From assembly GCA_964568735.1 (NCBI GenBank), contig CAZMRF010000011.1:1-64000 (forward strand): a DNA stretch of 64,000 bases, given 5' to 3'. A program made the position numbers and the translations under genes. The notes below the pieces were generated by a model. It saw only the letters and a list, made by a program, of their open reading frames with translations. It made no database searches and was not told the origin of the DNA. Within the stretch, counting starts at the first letter, position 1. Each line of letters starts with the position of its first letter. Source of the stretch: CAZMRF01 sp964568735. GTDB taxonomy: Bacteria > Acidobacteriota > Polarisedimenticolia > JACPZX01. Below are positions 33,719-43,279 of the stretch, piece after piece.

Positions 33719-34609
33719 CTACCTCAGAAGGTGGCGCAGCGCCCCATCCAGATCGGGGCTACGGAAGCGGAAGCCCGACTCCTCCAGGCGGCGGGGTACG
33801 ACGCGCGTGCTGGCGAGCAGCAGCGCGTCGGCCATCTCGCCGAAGGCGAGGCGCGCGGCGAAGGCGGGCATGGGAAAGATGGCCGGGCGCGAGAGCACGC
33901 GCGCCAGGATCGCCGTGAACTCGGCGTTCGTGACCGCCCCGGGCGCGACGGCGTTGACCGGCCCGCCCAGGCTGTCGTGGGTGAGCGCGTGCCCGATGAT
34001 TGCGATCAGGTCGTCGATGGCGACCCAGCTCATGTACTGGCGGCCGTCGCCTATCCTCCCGCCGAGGCCCATCCGGAAGGGGAAGAGCATCTTCGCGAGG
34101 GCCCCGCCTCGCGGAGAGAGGATGATCCCGATCCGGAGGTTGACGACGCGAATGCCTCGATCCCTCGCGGAGGATGCCGCGCCCTCCCACTCACGGCAGA
34201 CCTCGGAGAGAAAGCCCTCGCCGGGAGCGGCCTGCTCGTCCAGGAGGGCCTTGTCGCGATCTCCGTAGTAGCCGATCGCGGAGGCGCAGACGAGGACGCG
34301 GGGCGGGCTGACGAGGGAGGTCAGAGCGGCGGAGATCATCCGAGTGCCCTTCACGCGGCTGTCTCGGATCCGCGCCTTCTTCTCGGGATTCCATCGGCCG
34401 GTGGCGATGCTCTCCCCGGCGAGATGGACGACGGCGTCGAAGCCCTCGAGGGCGGAGGGATCCTTCACGCCGGTAGCCGGGTCCCAGACGATTCCCCGGT
34501 CCCCCGCTCCCGGCCTGACGAGGGGCGTGACCTGGTGCTTCTCGCTCTGGAGGACGGGGAGGAGACTGGAGCCCACGAGGCCCGTGGCGCCGCTGACGGC
34601 TATGCGCAT
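33719..34609 (-). CDS. TIGR01777-family NAD(P)-dependent epimerase/dehydratase-like protein
   Basis: 296 residues, the normal size. RIAVSGATGLVGSSLLPVL is the Rossmann glycine motif. DAVVHLAGESIATGRWNPEKK followed by RIRDSRVKGTR is diagnostic for the TIGR01777 (YfcH/SulA) family, as are LVCASAIGYYGDRD (YxxxK-like region) and MSWVAIDDLI. It belongs to the extended short-chain dehydrogenases. The exact substrate is unknown. It lies 13 bases downstream of the stop-to-start interval of the kinase-TPR gene and could be cotranscribed with it. Confidence 0.9.
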   Translation of the reverse strand: MRIAVSGATGLVGSSLLPVLQSEKHQVTPLVRPGAGDRGIVWDPATGVKDPSALEGFDAVVHLAGESIATGRWNPEKKARIRDSRVKGTRMISAALTSLVSPPRVLVCASAIGYYGDRDKALLDEQAAPGEGFLSEVCREWEGAASSARDRGIRVVNLRIGIILSPRGGALAKMLFPFRMGLGGRIGDGRQYMSWVAIDDLIAIIGHALTHDSLGGPVNAVAPGAVTNAEFTAILARVLSRPAIFPMPAFAARLAFGEMADALLLASTRVVPRRLEESGFRFRSPDLDGALRHLLR

Positions 34610-34624
34610 CCTGCGAACTCCCTT

Positions 34625-37126
34625 TCAGCGCTCGGCCGCGACGAAGGCCTTGAAGGCTTCCATCCGGCTTCGGGCCCGGTCCAGGATCCTCTGGAACTCG
34701 GGCCGGCCCCGGAGCCCGTCGAGGCGCTTGTCGATCTCGAAGAGCGGATAGCAGTAGAAGCCCCCCTCGACCGCCGATCGAAGGAGGTCGAGCGGCTCAT
34801 CCACCAGGCCGACCCAGGCCGCGGACGCGCCCACATGGTAGAGGCTCTCTGGATCCGGTGAGCGCCGCCCGCTGGCTGCCTCGCGCATCAGCCGGCGGGC
34901 CTCGTCGGTATCCCCTCGGAGCATGGCGAGCATAGCCCTCGGATAGGGAGTTTCAACGGGGCCTCGGGTCCTGGTTCGTTCCTCGACGAGCGCGCGGAGC
35001 TGGGTGAGCTCGCCTGCGATGGCGAGCGCGATCGGGCGGTTCATGAGCACGAATCGGCTGTCAGGGTCCAGCGCGAAGAACCTCTCCGCGCGCTCGAGAT
35101 CGGCCTGGTAGAAGTAGCTGGCTGCTCCGCTCCTGAATCCCGGATTCCCCGAGTCCAGCAGGAGGGCCCTCTCCAGCTCCCGGGCGGATTCATCGAGGAG
35201 CCCAGCGTACCGGTAGAGGTAGGAGAGAGAGAAGTAGCCGTTGGCGACCCTCGGGTGGGCGTCTATCCACGCGCGGATCTTCCGGTAGGCCTCCTCGTGC
35301 CGGCCGCGCTCCGTGAGTTGCACGGACAGCCCCTGCATGGCCATCGGGTGGTCGGGATTCAGCTCCCCGGCGCGTAGTTGGGCTTCGAGCGCGTCGTCGT
35401 AGTCCTTGCGCGTACCGTCAGGCGTATACAGCACCAGATCGTACTTCCGCCTGCCCAACTGCGACCATGCCGGAGCGAAATCGCCTTCGAGCGCGATCGA
35501 TCGCTCCGCCAGCCGGATCGCCTCATGAATCCCTTCCCGCGAATCCGGCTGCGCGAGCGAGCGCAGATAGAGAGCATAGGCCTCCTCGTTGTGGGGCCTG
35601 TCGCTGGCAAGTCGCGCCTCTTCCTCGGGTGAGAGCTTCAGTCTCATCCTCTCGACGATCCGCGAGACCACCTCGTCCTGGACGCTCAGGAGGTTGTCGA
35701 GCTTGGCGTCGATCGTCTCCTCCCAGCGGACGGATCCTTCCTGGAGGTCCACGAACTGAACGTTGATCCTGAGGTCGCCTCCCTCGGCCAGCAGGCTCCC
35801 CGTGAGGAGGTGCTCGACGTTCAGGGCCCGGCCGGCCTCCTGGGGATCCTCGGGCGGGCTCTCCCGGTAACGCTGGACGAAGGAGGACGGGCGGACTGTG
35901 AGCCCCTCGAGGTAGGAGAGCTTGGAGATCGTGGCGTCGGCGAGGGCATAGCCCAGGAAGTCGATGCGCGCGTCCTTGCGCACGTTCTGGAGCGGGAGGA
36001 CGGCGAGGCGGATCTTGCCGGTAGCAGGAGCGAGTCCCGCGGCCGCACCCGCCGGGTGCGCGCCGGGCCCCGGCGTCGCCGCGCTCGAAGGGGAGCCCGC
36101 GGGCCTTGCGGCATCTTGAAGGCCTCCCTCGGTTCCCCTGCCACGCCGCACGAGCACGAACACGACGATCACCGCGATGGCGATGGCAGCGACCGGGACG
36201 AGCCAGGCCGGCCTCCTGCCCCGCGAGGGCCCCGCGAAATGCTGGGGACCCGAGATCGACGTCGAGTGCCGGAGCTTCCGGAGATCGACGAGAAGCTCCT
36301 TCGCGCTCTGGTAGCGATCCTCCGGCTTCTTCGCGAGCATCTTGGAGAGGACCCATCCGGTCTCGGGAGGGAGCCCTCCCACGATACTGCCGACAGGCTT
36401 CGGATCCTTGTTGAGGAGCGAGTCCACCGTTTCGACGCCGGTCCGGCCTGCGAAAGGGTGCTTCCCGGCCATCATCTCGTAAAGCGTCACGCCGAAAGAA
36501 AAGATGTCGCTCCGGCCGTCCACCTCCGCTCCGCGGGCCTGCTCCGGGGACATGTAGGCCATCGTCCCCATCACGGCGCCGGCCGAGGTGGTCTGCCGCG
36601 TCTTCGTTTCGACCTGCGTGGCAGGTTCATGCGGCGTCTCGCCCTCGAGCAGGCGAGCCAATCCGAAGTCCAGGATCCGGGCATGCCCGGCGCCATCCAC
36701 CATGATGTTGTCGGGCTTGATGTCGCGATGGACTACGCCCCTGGCGTGAGCGGCGGCGAGCGCATCGGCAACCTCGCCGGCCACGCCGAGGCATCTCTCC
36801 GGATCCAATCCACCCTCCAGGAGGAGCTGGCGGATCGTCTTGCCCTCGACGTGCTGCATCACGAGGTAGACGCGGCCGTCCGGCTGCTCCTCGACCTCGT
36901 AGATGTGGACGACGTTGGGGTGATCGACGGCGGCTGCGGCGCGCGCCTCGCGAAGGAAGCGCTTGCGCCGGGCCTGGTCCTTGAGGAGCTCCTGCGGCAG
37001 GACCTTGACGGCGACCTGCCTCCCCAGGCGTGTGTCCTCGGCCAGGTAGACCTCTCCCATCCCGCCCGATCCGAGCATCGAGAGGATGGTGAAGGGTCCC
37101 AGATGTTCACCGGGCTGGAGCGTCAT
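34625..37126 (-). CDS. Ser/Thr protein kinase with TolB-like and TPR domains
   Basis: 833 residues from MTLQPGEHLGPFTILSMLGS at 37126; an in-frame start 36 bases upstream is less likely. Kinase domain at about 10-270: LGSGGMGEVYLAED, VAVKVLP, HRDIKPDNIM (D135), DFGLARL, GTMAYMSPEQ. The TM helix is at about 310-332 (LVPVAAIAIAVIVVFVLV). Next comes a CadC/FlgO-type TolB-N-like segment (KIRLAVLPLQNVRKDARIDF, LTGSLLAEGGDLRINVQFVD), and then about ten TPR-like helical pairs to the end. It differs from the other three kinases in having TPRs instead of a propeller. It is likely a membrane-bound signalling kinase with an extracytoplasmic interaction domain. Confidence 0.93.
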   Translation of the reverse strand: MTLQPGEHLGPFTILSMLGSGGMGEVYLAEDTRLGRQVAVKVLPQELLKDQARRKRFLREARAAAAVDHPNVVHIYEVEEQPDGRVYLVMQHVEGKTIRQLLLEGGLDPERCLGVAGEVADALAAAHARGVVHRDIKPDNIMVDGAGHARILDFGLARLLEGETPHEPATQVETKTRQTTSAGAVMGTMAYMSPEQARGAEVDGRSDIFSFGVTLYEMMAGKHPFAGRTGVETVDSLLNKDPKPVGSIVGGLPPETGWVLSKMLAKKPEDRYQSAKELLVDLRKLRHSTSISGPQHFAGPSRGRRPAWLVPVAAIAIAVIVVFVLVRRGRGTEGGLQDAARPAGSPSSAATPGPGAHPAGAAAGLAPATGKIRLAVLPLQNVRKDARIDFLGYALADATISKLSYLEGLTVRPSSFVQRYRESPPEDPQEAGRALNVEHLLTGSLLAEGGDLRINVQFVDLQEGSVRWEETIDAKLDNLLSVQDEVVSRIVERMRLKLSPEEEARLASDRPHNEEAYALYLRSLAQPDSREGIHEAIRLAERSIALEGDFAPAWSQLGRRKYDLVLYTPDGTRKDYDDALEAQLRAGELNPDHPMAMQGLSVQLTERGRHEEAYRKIRAWIDAHPRVANGYFSLSYLYRYAGLLDESARELERALLLDSGNPGFRSGAASYFYQADLERAERFFALDPDSRFVLMNRPIALAIAGELTQLRALVEERTRTRGPVETPYPRAMLAMLRGDTDEARRLMREAASGRRSPDPESLYHVGASAAWVGLVDEPLDLLRSAVEGGFYCYPLFEIDKRLDGLRGRPEFQRILDRARSRMEAFKAFVAAER

Positions 37127-37381
37127 GGCAGAAGCGAACCTCGATTGGGCGCGACGCCGCATTCTATATGAGCGACCGCGAGCCCGATCCGTCCTCGCCC
37201 GCGGTGCCCGCCCTCCGCTCCACGAGCGCCGCGAGCTGGCGCAGCGGCTAGCTGCGAGACCGGCCGTGGACGATCGAGGCCTCTCAGAGGATCTCGCTCG
37301 GCCTCCGGATGTACGCTGCGGGCAGGCACCGCGGGCTCGATGACCAACGGAGCCGCGCTTGATCCCGAGCCGCGGTCAGTT

Positions 37382-38317
37382 TCAGGGAGCGGACGGGCCC
37401 TCGACCCACTCGTCGGGGAGTTCGTAGCCCCCGGGAAGGCTCCTGCGATCCGCCAGGTTCCGCCGGCCCGTGTAGCGCCGCTCCGTGGGGTTGCGGGCCC
37501 AGAAGGCTCCAGCGCGCTCGCCGAACTCGGCCATGCGGATCTCGAGAGGAGGATGGGAGCTGAAGTAGTCGCGCAGGAGGCTCGCGCGGGACTGTGACGC
37601 GGGCCGGGCGCCCGCCCCCTTCCTCGTGAAGGCCAGAAGGGAGCCGAAGGAGCCACCGACCCCGGCGGGATCGTACTCGCTCCTGAGAAGGCGCGACCAG
37701 GCGTACTCGTCGGCCCCGTCCTCCTGCGTCTTGCTGAAGGCGTGGCTGATCAGGAGCCGGGTCGCGAAGTCGGCCAGCTCGCCCAGGGAGTCCGCGCCGA
37801 TCTTCCTGGTGAGCAGCTCGAACTTCACGGCATCGAAACAGTGCCCGAGCTCGATGTGCCCCACTTCGTGGGAGAGCACGGCCAGGATCTCCGCCTCGGA
37901 GCCGAGCACGTTCAGGAGCTCCCTCGTGACGAGGATGGCGCCTCCCGGCAGGGCGGCTGCGTTGGGGGGTCCATCAGGGAGGATGTAGGCCCTGTAGGTG
38001 AAGGGCTTCTCCGCAGCGCTGGCTGCGACGCGCACGAGGTCGTTGACGTAGATGAAGTCCCGATCGCCGGCGTCGGACTGCGCTTCGTAGCGCTCATGGA
38101 AGACCTGGCCCAGCTCCCGCTCGTCGAGCGCGTCCACCGGGATGACCTTTCCGAGGAGCGCGTCCGCGGCCTTCACGGGCACGCCGAGGATCTGGAATGC
38201 GGGAGCCAGAGACGAGCCCAGCGGAGTTCCCGTCCGGTTCACGTAGAAGGCGAAGGCGAGGGCCAGCCCGGAGCTGGCGAGCACCGCGAGCACCGCGAGG
38301 CGGTAGCGCCCGCTCAC
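37382..38317 (-). CDS. M48 family metallopeptidase
   Basis: 311 residues from a GTG at 38317 that overlaps the TGA of the DUF2339 gene by 4 bases (GTGA). One N-terminal hydrophobic helix (AVLAVLASSGLALAFAFYV) suggests export or membrane anchoring. LPGGAILVTRELL precedes the zinc motif AVLSHEVGHIELGH (HEVGH), with the third ligand likely in the EDGADEYAWSRLL helix, as in M48 peptidases. SSHPPLEIRMAEF near the end is the conserved HPP...R substrate-side motif. It probably acts in envelope protein quality control, like BepA/LoiP. Confidence 0.92.
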   Translation of the reverse strand: MSGRYRLAVLAVLASSGLALAFAFYVNRTGTPLGSSLAPAFQILGVPVKAADALLGKVIPVDALDERELGQVFHERYEAQSDAGDRDFIYVNDLVRVAASAAEKPFTYRAYILPDGPPNAAALPGGAILVTRELLNVLGSEAEILAVLSHEVGHIELGHCFDAVKFELLTRKIGADSLGELADFATRLLISHAFSKTQEDGADEYAWSRLLRSEYDPAGVGGSFGSLLAFTRKGAGARPASQSRASLLRDYFSSHPPLEIRMAEFGERAGAFWARNPTERRYTGRRNLADRRSLPGGYELPDEWVEGPSAP

Positions 38318-40962
38318 TCGAACCGGGCCCGGAAGCGGTTGTAGATCGTATTCATCGAGAGCATGAGGGCTCCGACGCCGAAGAAGACCAGGCCGCGCAC
38401 GAGGGTATCCGCCTGCGACATGTCGTACGCGATGAGCCGGACGACGCAGGCTCCCATCCCGGCGAGGCCGAGGTAGCGGAAGTGGTTCTCGCGAAGCACC
38501 GCGCTCAGGACGAAGAGGGCGAAGGCCTCGACGGCCCAGAGCAGCGTCAGCATCGCCTTGTCGAATCGCCAGTAGAGGAAGATCGCCATGCTTGCGGCGA
38601 AGGGGTAGTAGACCCAGAGGGAGGCGCGGGCCTGGATGCGCTGCGAGAGAGATCGGAGGGCGCCCATGCCCGGGGGAAACTCGATGGTGTCGAGGCCGAG
38701 CCGGCGGTGGGAGCGGATCACCCAGCCCATCATCAGGGCCATCGCGGCGGCGCCCGTCGCGGCCGGGTGCTCGAACCAGCGCGGCAGGGGCGTCATGAAC
38801 CCGCTCGTCACGATGGCCAGGTCCGCGGCGGCGAGCCAGAAGAAGAAGAGCGCGTGCAGCCGCAGCCTCGGCGAGAGGAGCCGGTGAAGCCTGTCGGAGA
38901 GGCAGAGCAGGGCGAAGAGCCCCCAGAAGATGGGCCGTGTCTGCGCCGGTGCCTCCATGACGACGGCCGTCGCGAGGAAGGCGAGGGCGAGCTCGAGAAA
39001 TATGGGATGGACGGACTTCCAGCTCGGCTCCTCGGCCAGAGGGGCGGAAGGCCGCTGGCTCCACCACCAGGCGAGGGAGGCGAGGCCGAAGGCCTCGACG
39101 AGCATCCGCACGGGGAAGGGGCCGAGATAGCTCTGTGCCTGCATGTGGACCAGGACGTACTGGGCGATGAAGCCTGCGACGAGGCCATAGCCCACGTGCA
39201 GCATCGCGGGGGCCGCAGCTCCCCGTATCCGGCACGCCGCCTCGAGCGCGATGAGCGAGAGCACGAGCCAGGCGACGCCCGGGATCAGCGGGGAGAACGG
39301 CTTCGTCACGAAGTAGACGCCGACCGCGACGTGGAGTCCGAGGGCATAGATGGCCAGCCTGCGCAGCAGGGCCTGGAGCGGGCCCGCGGGCGCGAGGACG
39401 ATGGCGGCCGCCGCCAGCGCGGTCAGCGGGAGGATCCGTGCGAGCTGCTCGCCCGGAGGACGCTCCGAGCCTTCGACGGCGAGCCACCTCCAGTTGTTCA
39501 CGAGGACCGCGAGCAGGGTGATCCACGATCCGATCGCGAGGCCCCGCGAGCGGGCGACGCGGGCTGCAACAATCAGCACGGTGACGGCGAGGAGGGCCGC
39601 CGTCTCGGCCCAGATCCTGCCGCCCAGGCATACCAGGGCTCCCAGGACGATCAGCCCAAGGAGCATGCCGAGGATCGAAGTCGGGACCGCGCCCAGATCG
39701 CTGTCGAGTCCGTAGCTCTCGGCGGAGTCGAAGTCCTCGCCCCGGGTCTTCAAGAGCCAGACGTGGATGGCGATCCCGGCCAGCGCCGCCGCGAAGAGGA
39801 CGAGCGCACGCGCCAGCAGCTTCCCTGCCGGCTCCTGAGAGGAGAAGGACGCGAGTCCTCCGATGATCAGGATGGCCGCTGAGCCGTGCAGCATGAAGAG
39901 GCCGGCCCTCTTTAAGAGCGGCTCAGCCTCTCCGAGCGTCACGCGCAGGAAGAGGGCGATCTGCGCGAAGAGGACCGCCACCACGACGAGCCTGTCGAAA
40001 ACGTAGGAGTGGAAGGAGAGGATGCCGAGCGCGGCGAGCCCCTGCGCCACCAGCGTATCCGTCAGCCAGACCCAGCGGACCCCGATCCTCCGGCCCCGCC
40101 TCGCGAGGAAGTAGGCGGCAGCGGCGCCCGCCAGGAGGGCGACCCCCCGCAGCGGCGTCTTCACCGAATAGATCAGGCCCGCATAACCCATCAGGCCCCA
40201 GTTCAGGAGGTGGACCGCGAAGGGGAGGCGCTCGAGGCTCCGGCTGCGGTAGTCCTCCCTGTAGTGCACGAGGGCCGCGGCGGTGCCGACGAGGATCGCG
40301 CACGCGAGCGCCGGGATCCTGAGCTCGGGCCTGTCGCCGAGATCGAGAAAGCGGGAAGCCCAGTACGAATGGAAGATGGCGAAGCCGAGAAGGGTGGTGA
40401 GGAGGTGGCGATCCCAGCGGCCGCGGAGCGCGAGGGCGATGCCCGCGAGGGTGACGAGCGTCGCCAGGAAGAGCGGAATCCGTGTCGGGGGGATGATCGC
40501 CAGCGGAATCAGGCTCAGGACGACGTGGAGCGAAGCGAAGGCCTGGGAGGAGCCGGCCCAGGCGATGTAGAGATTCGCGGCGATCCCGATGACGAGAACG
40601 GCCAGGGCGATCCACAGGCTCTCGATGAAGCGAAGGGCAGGCACGGCGCTCGCGCCGAAGCAGGCGAAGAGGAAGATCGCCGCGCCGCTGCTGCGCAGCC
40701 AGGCGGAGAGCATGAGCCACGCGGGGCGGCGCTTCAACACTTGAGCGAACGCGATCAGCGCGGCCGCCCCGGCGGCGATGAGCGCCGTCCTTAGAAAAGG
40801 GCCCATCCGCAGCGCGACCGAGATCCCGATGAAGGCGACGCCCGCCACGAGGATCGCGGCCCCGAGGATCCCCGTCCAGTGCTCGAGGAGCTGCTTTTCT
40901 AGGGACGAGCGTCCGCTCGCCGGCGCGGAAGCTGCCTGGGTCGGCGGCGCCTCGCGCGGCAC
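38314..40962 (-). CDS. DUF2339 family multi-pass membrane protein
   Basis: 882 residues if started at the GTG at 40962, with around 24 hydrophobic helices (for example LLEHWTGILGAAILVAGVAF and FIGISVALRMGPFLRTALIA) and a conserved-looking VGYGLVAGFIAQYVLVHMQA; this is the DUF2339 pattern. The frame remains open upstream to about 41330 and encodes a transmembrane segment, a coiled coil (RIGRLEGRVRTLEG) and a Pro-rich linker, which is the normal N-terminus of this family. The true start is therefore probably upstream and lacks ATG/GTG/TTG (candidates ATC at 41256 or CTG at 41286). The function is unknown. It is coupled to the M48 peptidase gene. Confidence 0.85.
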   Translation of the reverse strand: MPREAPPTQAASAPASGRSSLEKQLLEHWTGILGAAILVAGVAFIGISVALRMGPFLRTALIAAGAAALIAFAQVLKRRPAWLMLSAWLRSSGAAIFLFACFGASAVPALRFIESLWIALAVLVIGIAANLYIAWAGSSQAFASLHVVLSLIPLAIIPPTRIPLFLATLVTLAGIALALRGRWDRHLLTTLLGFAIFHSYWASRFLDLGDRPELRIPALACAILVGTAAALVHYREDYRSRSLERLPFAVHLLNWGLMGYAGLIYSVKTPLRGVALLAGAAAAYFLARRGRRIGVRWVWLTDTLVAQGLAALGILSFHSYVFDRLVVVAVLFAQIALFLRVTLGEAEPLLKRAGLFMLHGSAAILIIGGLASFSSQEPAGKLLARALVLFAAALAGIAIHVWLLKTRGEDFDSAESYGLDSDLGAVPTSILGMLLGLIVLGALVCLGGRIWAETAALLAVTVLIVAARVARSRGLAIGSWITLLAVLVNNWRWLAVEGSERPPGEQLARILPLTALAAAAIVLAPAGPLQALLRRLAIYALGLHVAVGVYFVTKPFSPLIPGVAWLVLSLIALEAACRIRGAAAPAMLHVGYGLVAGFIAQYVLVHMQAQSYLGPFPVRMLVEAFGLASLAWWWSQRPSAPLAEEPSWKSVHPIFLELALAFLATAVVMEAPAQTRPIFWGLFALLCLSDRLHRLLSPRLRLHALFFFWLAAADLAIVTSGFMTPLPRWFEHPAATGAAAMALMMGWVIRSHRRLGLDTIEFPPGMGALRSLSQRIQARASLWVYYPFAASMAIFLYWRFDKAMLTLLWAVEAFALFVLSAVLRENHFRYLGLAGMGACVVRLIAYDMSQADTLVRGLVFFGVGALMLSMNTIYNRFRARFE

Positions 40963-41513
40963 GCCCTCAGCTGCGCGTGCGGGCGCGGGCGCCGTCGAGT
41001 ACGGCGGCGGGGTCAGCGGCGGCGAGCTCGCCCCACCGAGCTGTGGCGAGGGCAGAATCTCACCAGCAGCCGGCCGGGTGCGAGGAGCGACGGGCTCGGA
41101 GGAAACGAAGCCCGCCTTCTCCCACGCCGTACGGCGCTCGCTCCACTCCTCGGCCTGGCCCTCGAGCGTTCGGACCCGGCCTTCGAGCCGCCCGATGCGT
41201 CGCCTGAAGAAAACGACGACGACGACGATGACAATTAGGAGCGGGAGATCGAAGATGCCGGCTTCCCCCCCGATGAGACGATCCAGCGCCGATGGGCGTG
41301 CAGCAGGAAGCAGATCCAGAATCGAGCGTCAGGCAGGAACGGATAGGACGCTGACATGTTTCAGAAGCAGAATCAATGGACGGCGGAGTAAGGCGGGCAG
41401 GGTAGGGGGCGGCGGCAGTGAGAGAGGGGGTGAGGGGCCCGGGCCGGGAACTTCCCGGGTCCGGCGCTGTCTACCTCTCCAGGCCCGGCTTGATGGGCCG
41501 AAAAGGAGACGCC

Positions 41514-42386
41514 ATGACCTCAACTCACCTTCTCAGTGCCCGCCGGGGTGGGCTGCTCGCCCTGGGACTCTCCCTGCTGCTCCTCCCGGCTCCGTCCCTG
41601 CTCGCCGCCGGGCAGGGGTCGTACTCGCTCGAGATCCTCGTGGATGGCAGGCCCCTGACCAAGTACGCGGCCCGAGGCACGACCTACGTCGAGGCGCTAC
41701 GCGGGCGGGAGTACTCCGTGCGACTCAGGAATCACACGCCGCAGAGGGTCGCGATCGCCCTGAGCGTCGACGGCCTCAATTCCATCGACGCGAAGTCCAC
41801 CCCGGCGGCGCTGGCCTCGAAGTGGGTCCTCGAGCCCTACGGGTCGATCACGCTCGACGGATGGCAGACCAACTCCTCGACGGCGCGCCGCTTCTTCTTC
41901 ACGACGGAGGATCGATCCTACGGGGCGTGGCTGGGACGGACTCGCAACCTGGGCCTGATCTCGGCCGCCGTGTACCGGGAGAGGAGCTTCCAGCCGGCGC
42001 CCATCCTCATGGAAGAGCGCGAATCAGGGGAGCGCGGCCGCTCCGACAAGGATTCGGGCGCGGGAGCCCCAGGTGCCGCCGGGGCGCCACCGGCCGCCGA
42101 GAGCCGCCTGAAGTCGCAGGCGGATCCGCAGGCCTCGGATGACTACGCGGCCACGGGCATCGGCCGCCAGGTCGATCACGAGGTGAGATCAGTCCAGTTC
42201 ATCACGGAGCGGAGCCCCGCAGCCGTGCTGGAGATCCGGTACGAGTATCGCGAGGCCCTCGCGCGCCTCGGGGTCCTGCCCCAGCCCTGCGTGCGCTACG
42301 ACGACCCTCTCGATCGCCGCGAGAGCTCCCACGGATTCGACGGAATGGAGTTCGCGCCCGATCCCTTCGATGCGGACTGCCGCTGA
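41514..42386 (+). CDS. Hypothetical secreted protein
   Basis: 290 residues from the ATG at 41514, with AAAAGGAGA upstream. A signal peptide (LLALGLSLLLLPAPSLLAAG) precedes a beta-rich domain (about 38-165): SYSLEILVDGRPLTKYAARG, YSVRLRNHTPQRVAIALSVD, LNSIDAK, and ITLDGWQTNSSTARRFFFTT. I recognise this only as a recurrent unnamed domain of secreted or lipoprotein products in several soil phyla; it has no established role. A low-complexity, Glu/Gly/Ala-rich linker and a C-terminal segment with VQFITERSPAAVLEIRYEY follow. Transcribed away from the DUF2339 gene. Confidence 0.75.
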   Translation: MTSTHLLSARRGGLLALGLSLLLLPAPSLLAAGQGSYSLEILVDGRPLTKYAARGTTYVEALRGREYSVRLRNHTPQRVAIALSVDGLNSIDAKSTPAALASKWVLEPYGSITLDGWQTNSSTARRFFFTTEDRSYGAWLGRTRNLGLISAAVYRERSFQPAPILMEERESGERGRSDKDSGAGAPGAAGAPPAAESRLKSQADPQASDDYAATGIGRQVDHEVRSVQFITERSPAAVLEIRYEYREALARLGVLPQPCVRYDDPLDRRESSHGFDGMEFAPDPFDADCR

Positions 42387-42439
42387 GGCCCACAGGGGCT
42401 GCGACCTCCGGTCCCACGCTGGCAGGCCATTCCACCTCT

Positions 42440-42483
42440 GCCCTCCGATCGTCGCTGCCGTGAGGCAGAGCGAATCGGAGGGC
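42440..42483 (+). terminator. Nested hairpin, likely terminator
   Basis: GCCCTCCGAT (42440-42449) pairs perfectly with ATCGGAGGGC (42474-42483). Inside, CTGCC and GGCAG form a second stem around GTGA. It lies 53 bases after the stop of the secreted protein gene. No T-run follows, so the terminator function is probable rather than certain. Confidence 0.55.
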
Positions 42484-42665
42484 GGAGTGCCGATCGAGCA
42501 GAGCCTACCCTGGAGCGGCCCTCTCGGATGGCGTCAGGCTGTCTGGATGGTTCGTCTGCCTGGCGGGAGAGTCGGGAGCAAAAGAGGGTGGCCGGACGCC
42601 GCATACCCCGGTAAATTGAGTGTCGACGGGCTGATGGGACCTTCCCCGGCCCGAAGGAGAAACTC

Positions 42666-43091
42666 ATGTACTCGAGCCGTCGCCCCGGCCTCGTCATGAT
42701 CGTCGCTATCCTCGCCCTCCTGACGCCTGCCCTCTCGCAGGGCGCCAGGGGCGGTGGGCCCGCCACGCCGCCGACCATCCTCGCTCTCCTCGAGCCGCCG
42801 GACGGCGCGGTGCTCGACCCGGGGGACCGCCCGACATTCGCCTTCGAGGCCACCCCGGGAGGCCGCTTCCGCGTCGAGTTCTCCTCGAGCAACGCTCCCT
42901 TCATCCCGACCCTCACCAGCGGGCGGCGCACCACACCCGGAGACCAGTTCAAGCCGAGCATGAACCAGTGGCGGATGATCCGCGGTCTCGCCGGCGCCTC
43001 GAACACGGTCTTCTGGCGCGTCGTGGCGCTCCAGATGAACCCGGCTCAGGTCGCCGCGGTACCGGTTTCTTCCTTCACCCTGGGGCAGTGA
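42666..43091 (+). CDS. Small secreted beta-sandwich (Fn3-like) protein
   Basis: 141 residues from the ATG at 42666, with AAGGAGAA 5 bases upstream. A signal peptide (VMIVAILALLTPALSQG) precedes one domain: PPDGAVLDPGDRPTFAFEAT, RFRVEFSSSN, F-IPTLTSGRRTTPG, and NTVFWRVVALQ. The last strand, with WRV, is typical of fibronectin-III-like domains. The order PT(F/I), (R)V-S, TSG, F.PS..W resembles the C-terminal module of the cupredoxin and Kelch proteins, with weaker similarity. It could be a free-standing version of that module. Function is unknown. Confidence 0.65.
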   Translation: MYSSRRPGLVMIVAILALLTPALSQGARGGGPATPPTILALLEPPDGAVLDPGDRPTFAFEATPGGRFRVEFSSSNAPFIPTLTSGRRTTPGDQFKPSMNQWRMIRGLAGASNTVFWRVVALQMNPAQVAAVPVSSFTLGQ

Positions 43092-43279
43092 CAGGGGCTC
43101 CGCGGACCCCCGGCCGTCATCGAATCGGGGGGCCGGCGCATCGAGCCCACGGCTGTCCTCAGCAGAGCCGGGCGACCGCTCGCCCGAGCAACGCCCGTTG
43201 ACGCGCCGTGAAGGCCGGCAGTAGGCTGGCCTGACTCGCGCCACCAAGCTGGCGGCTTGTTCCTTGGGGGGATGGAGCG

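Noticed and set aside
38197..39882. Plus-strand open frame (561 codons) antisense to the DUF2339 gene
   Set aside because: Highly charged, no domain, and the antisense strand encodes regular membrane helices.
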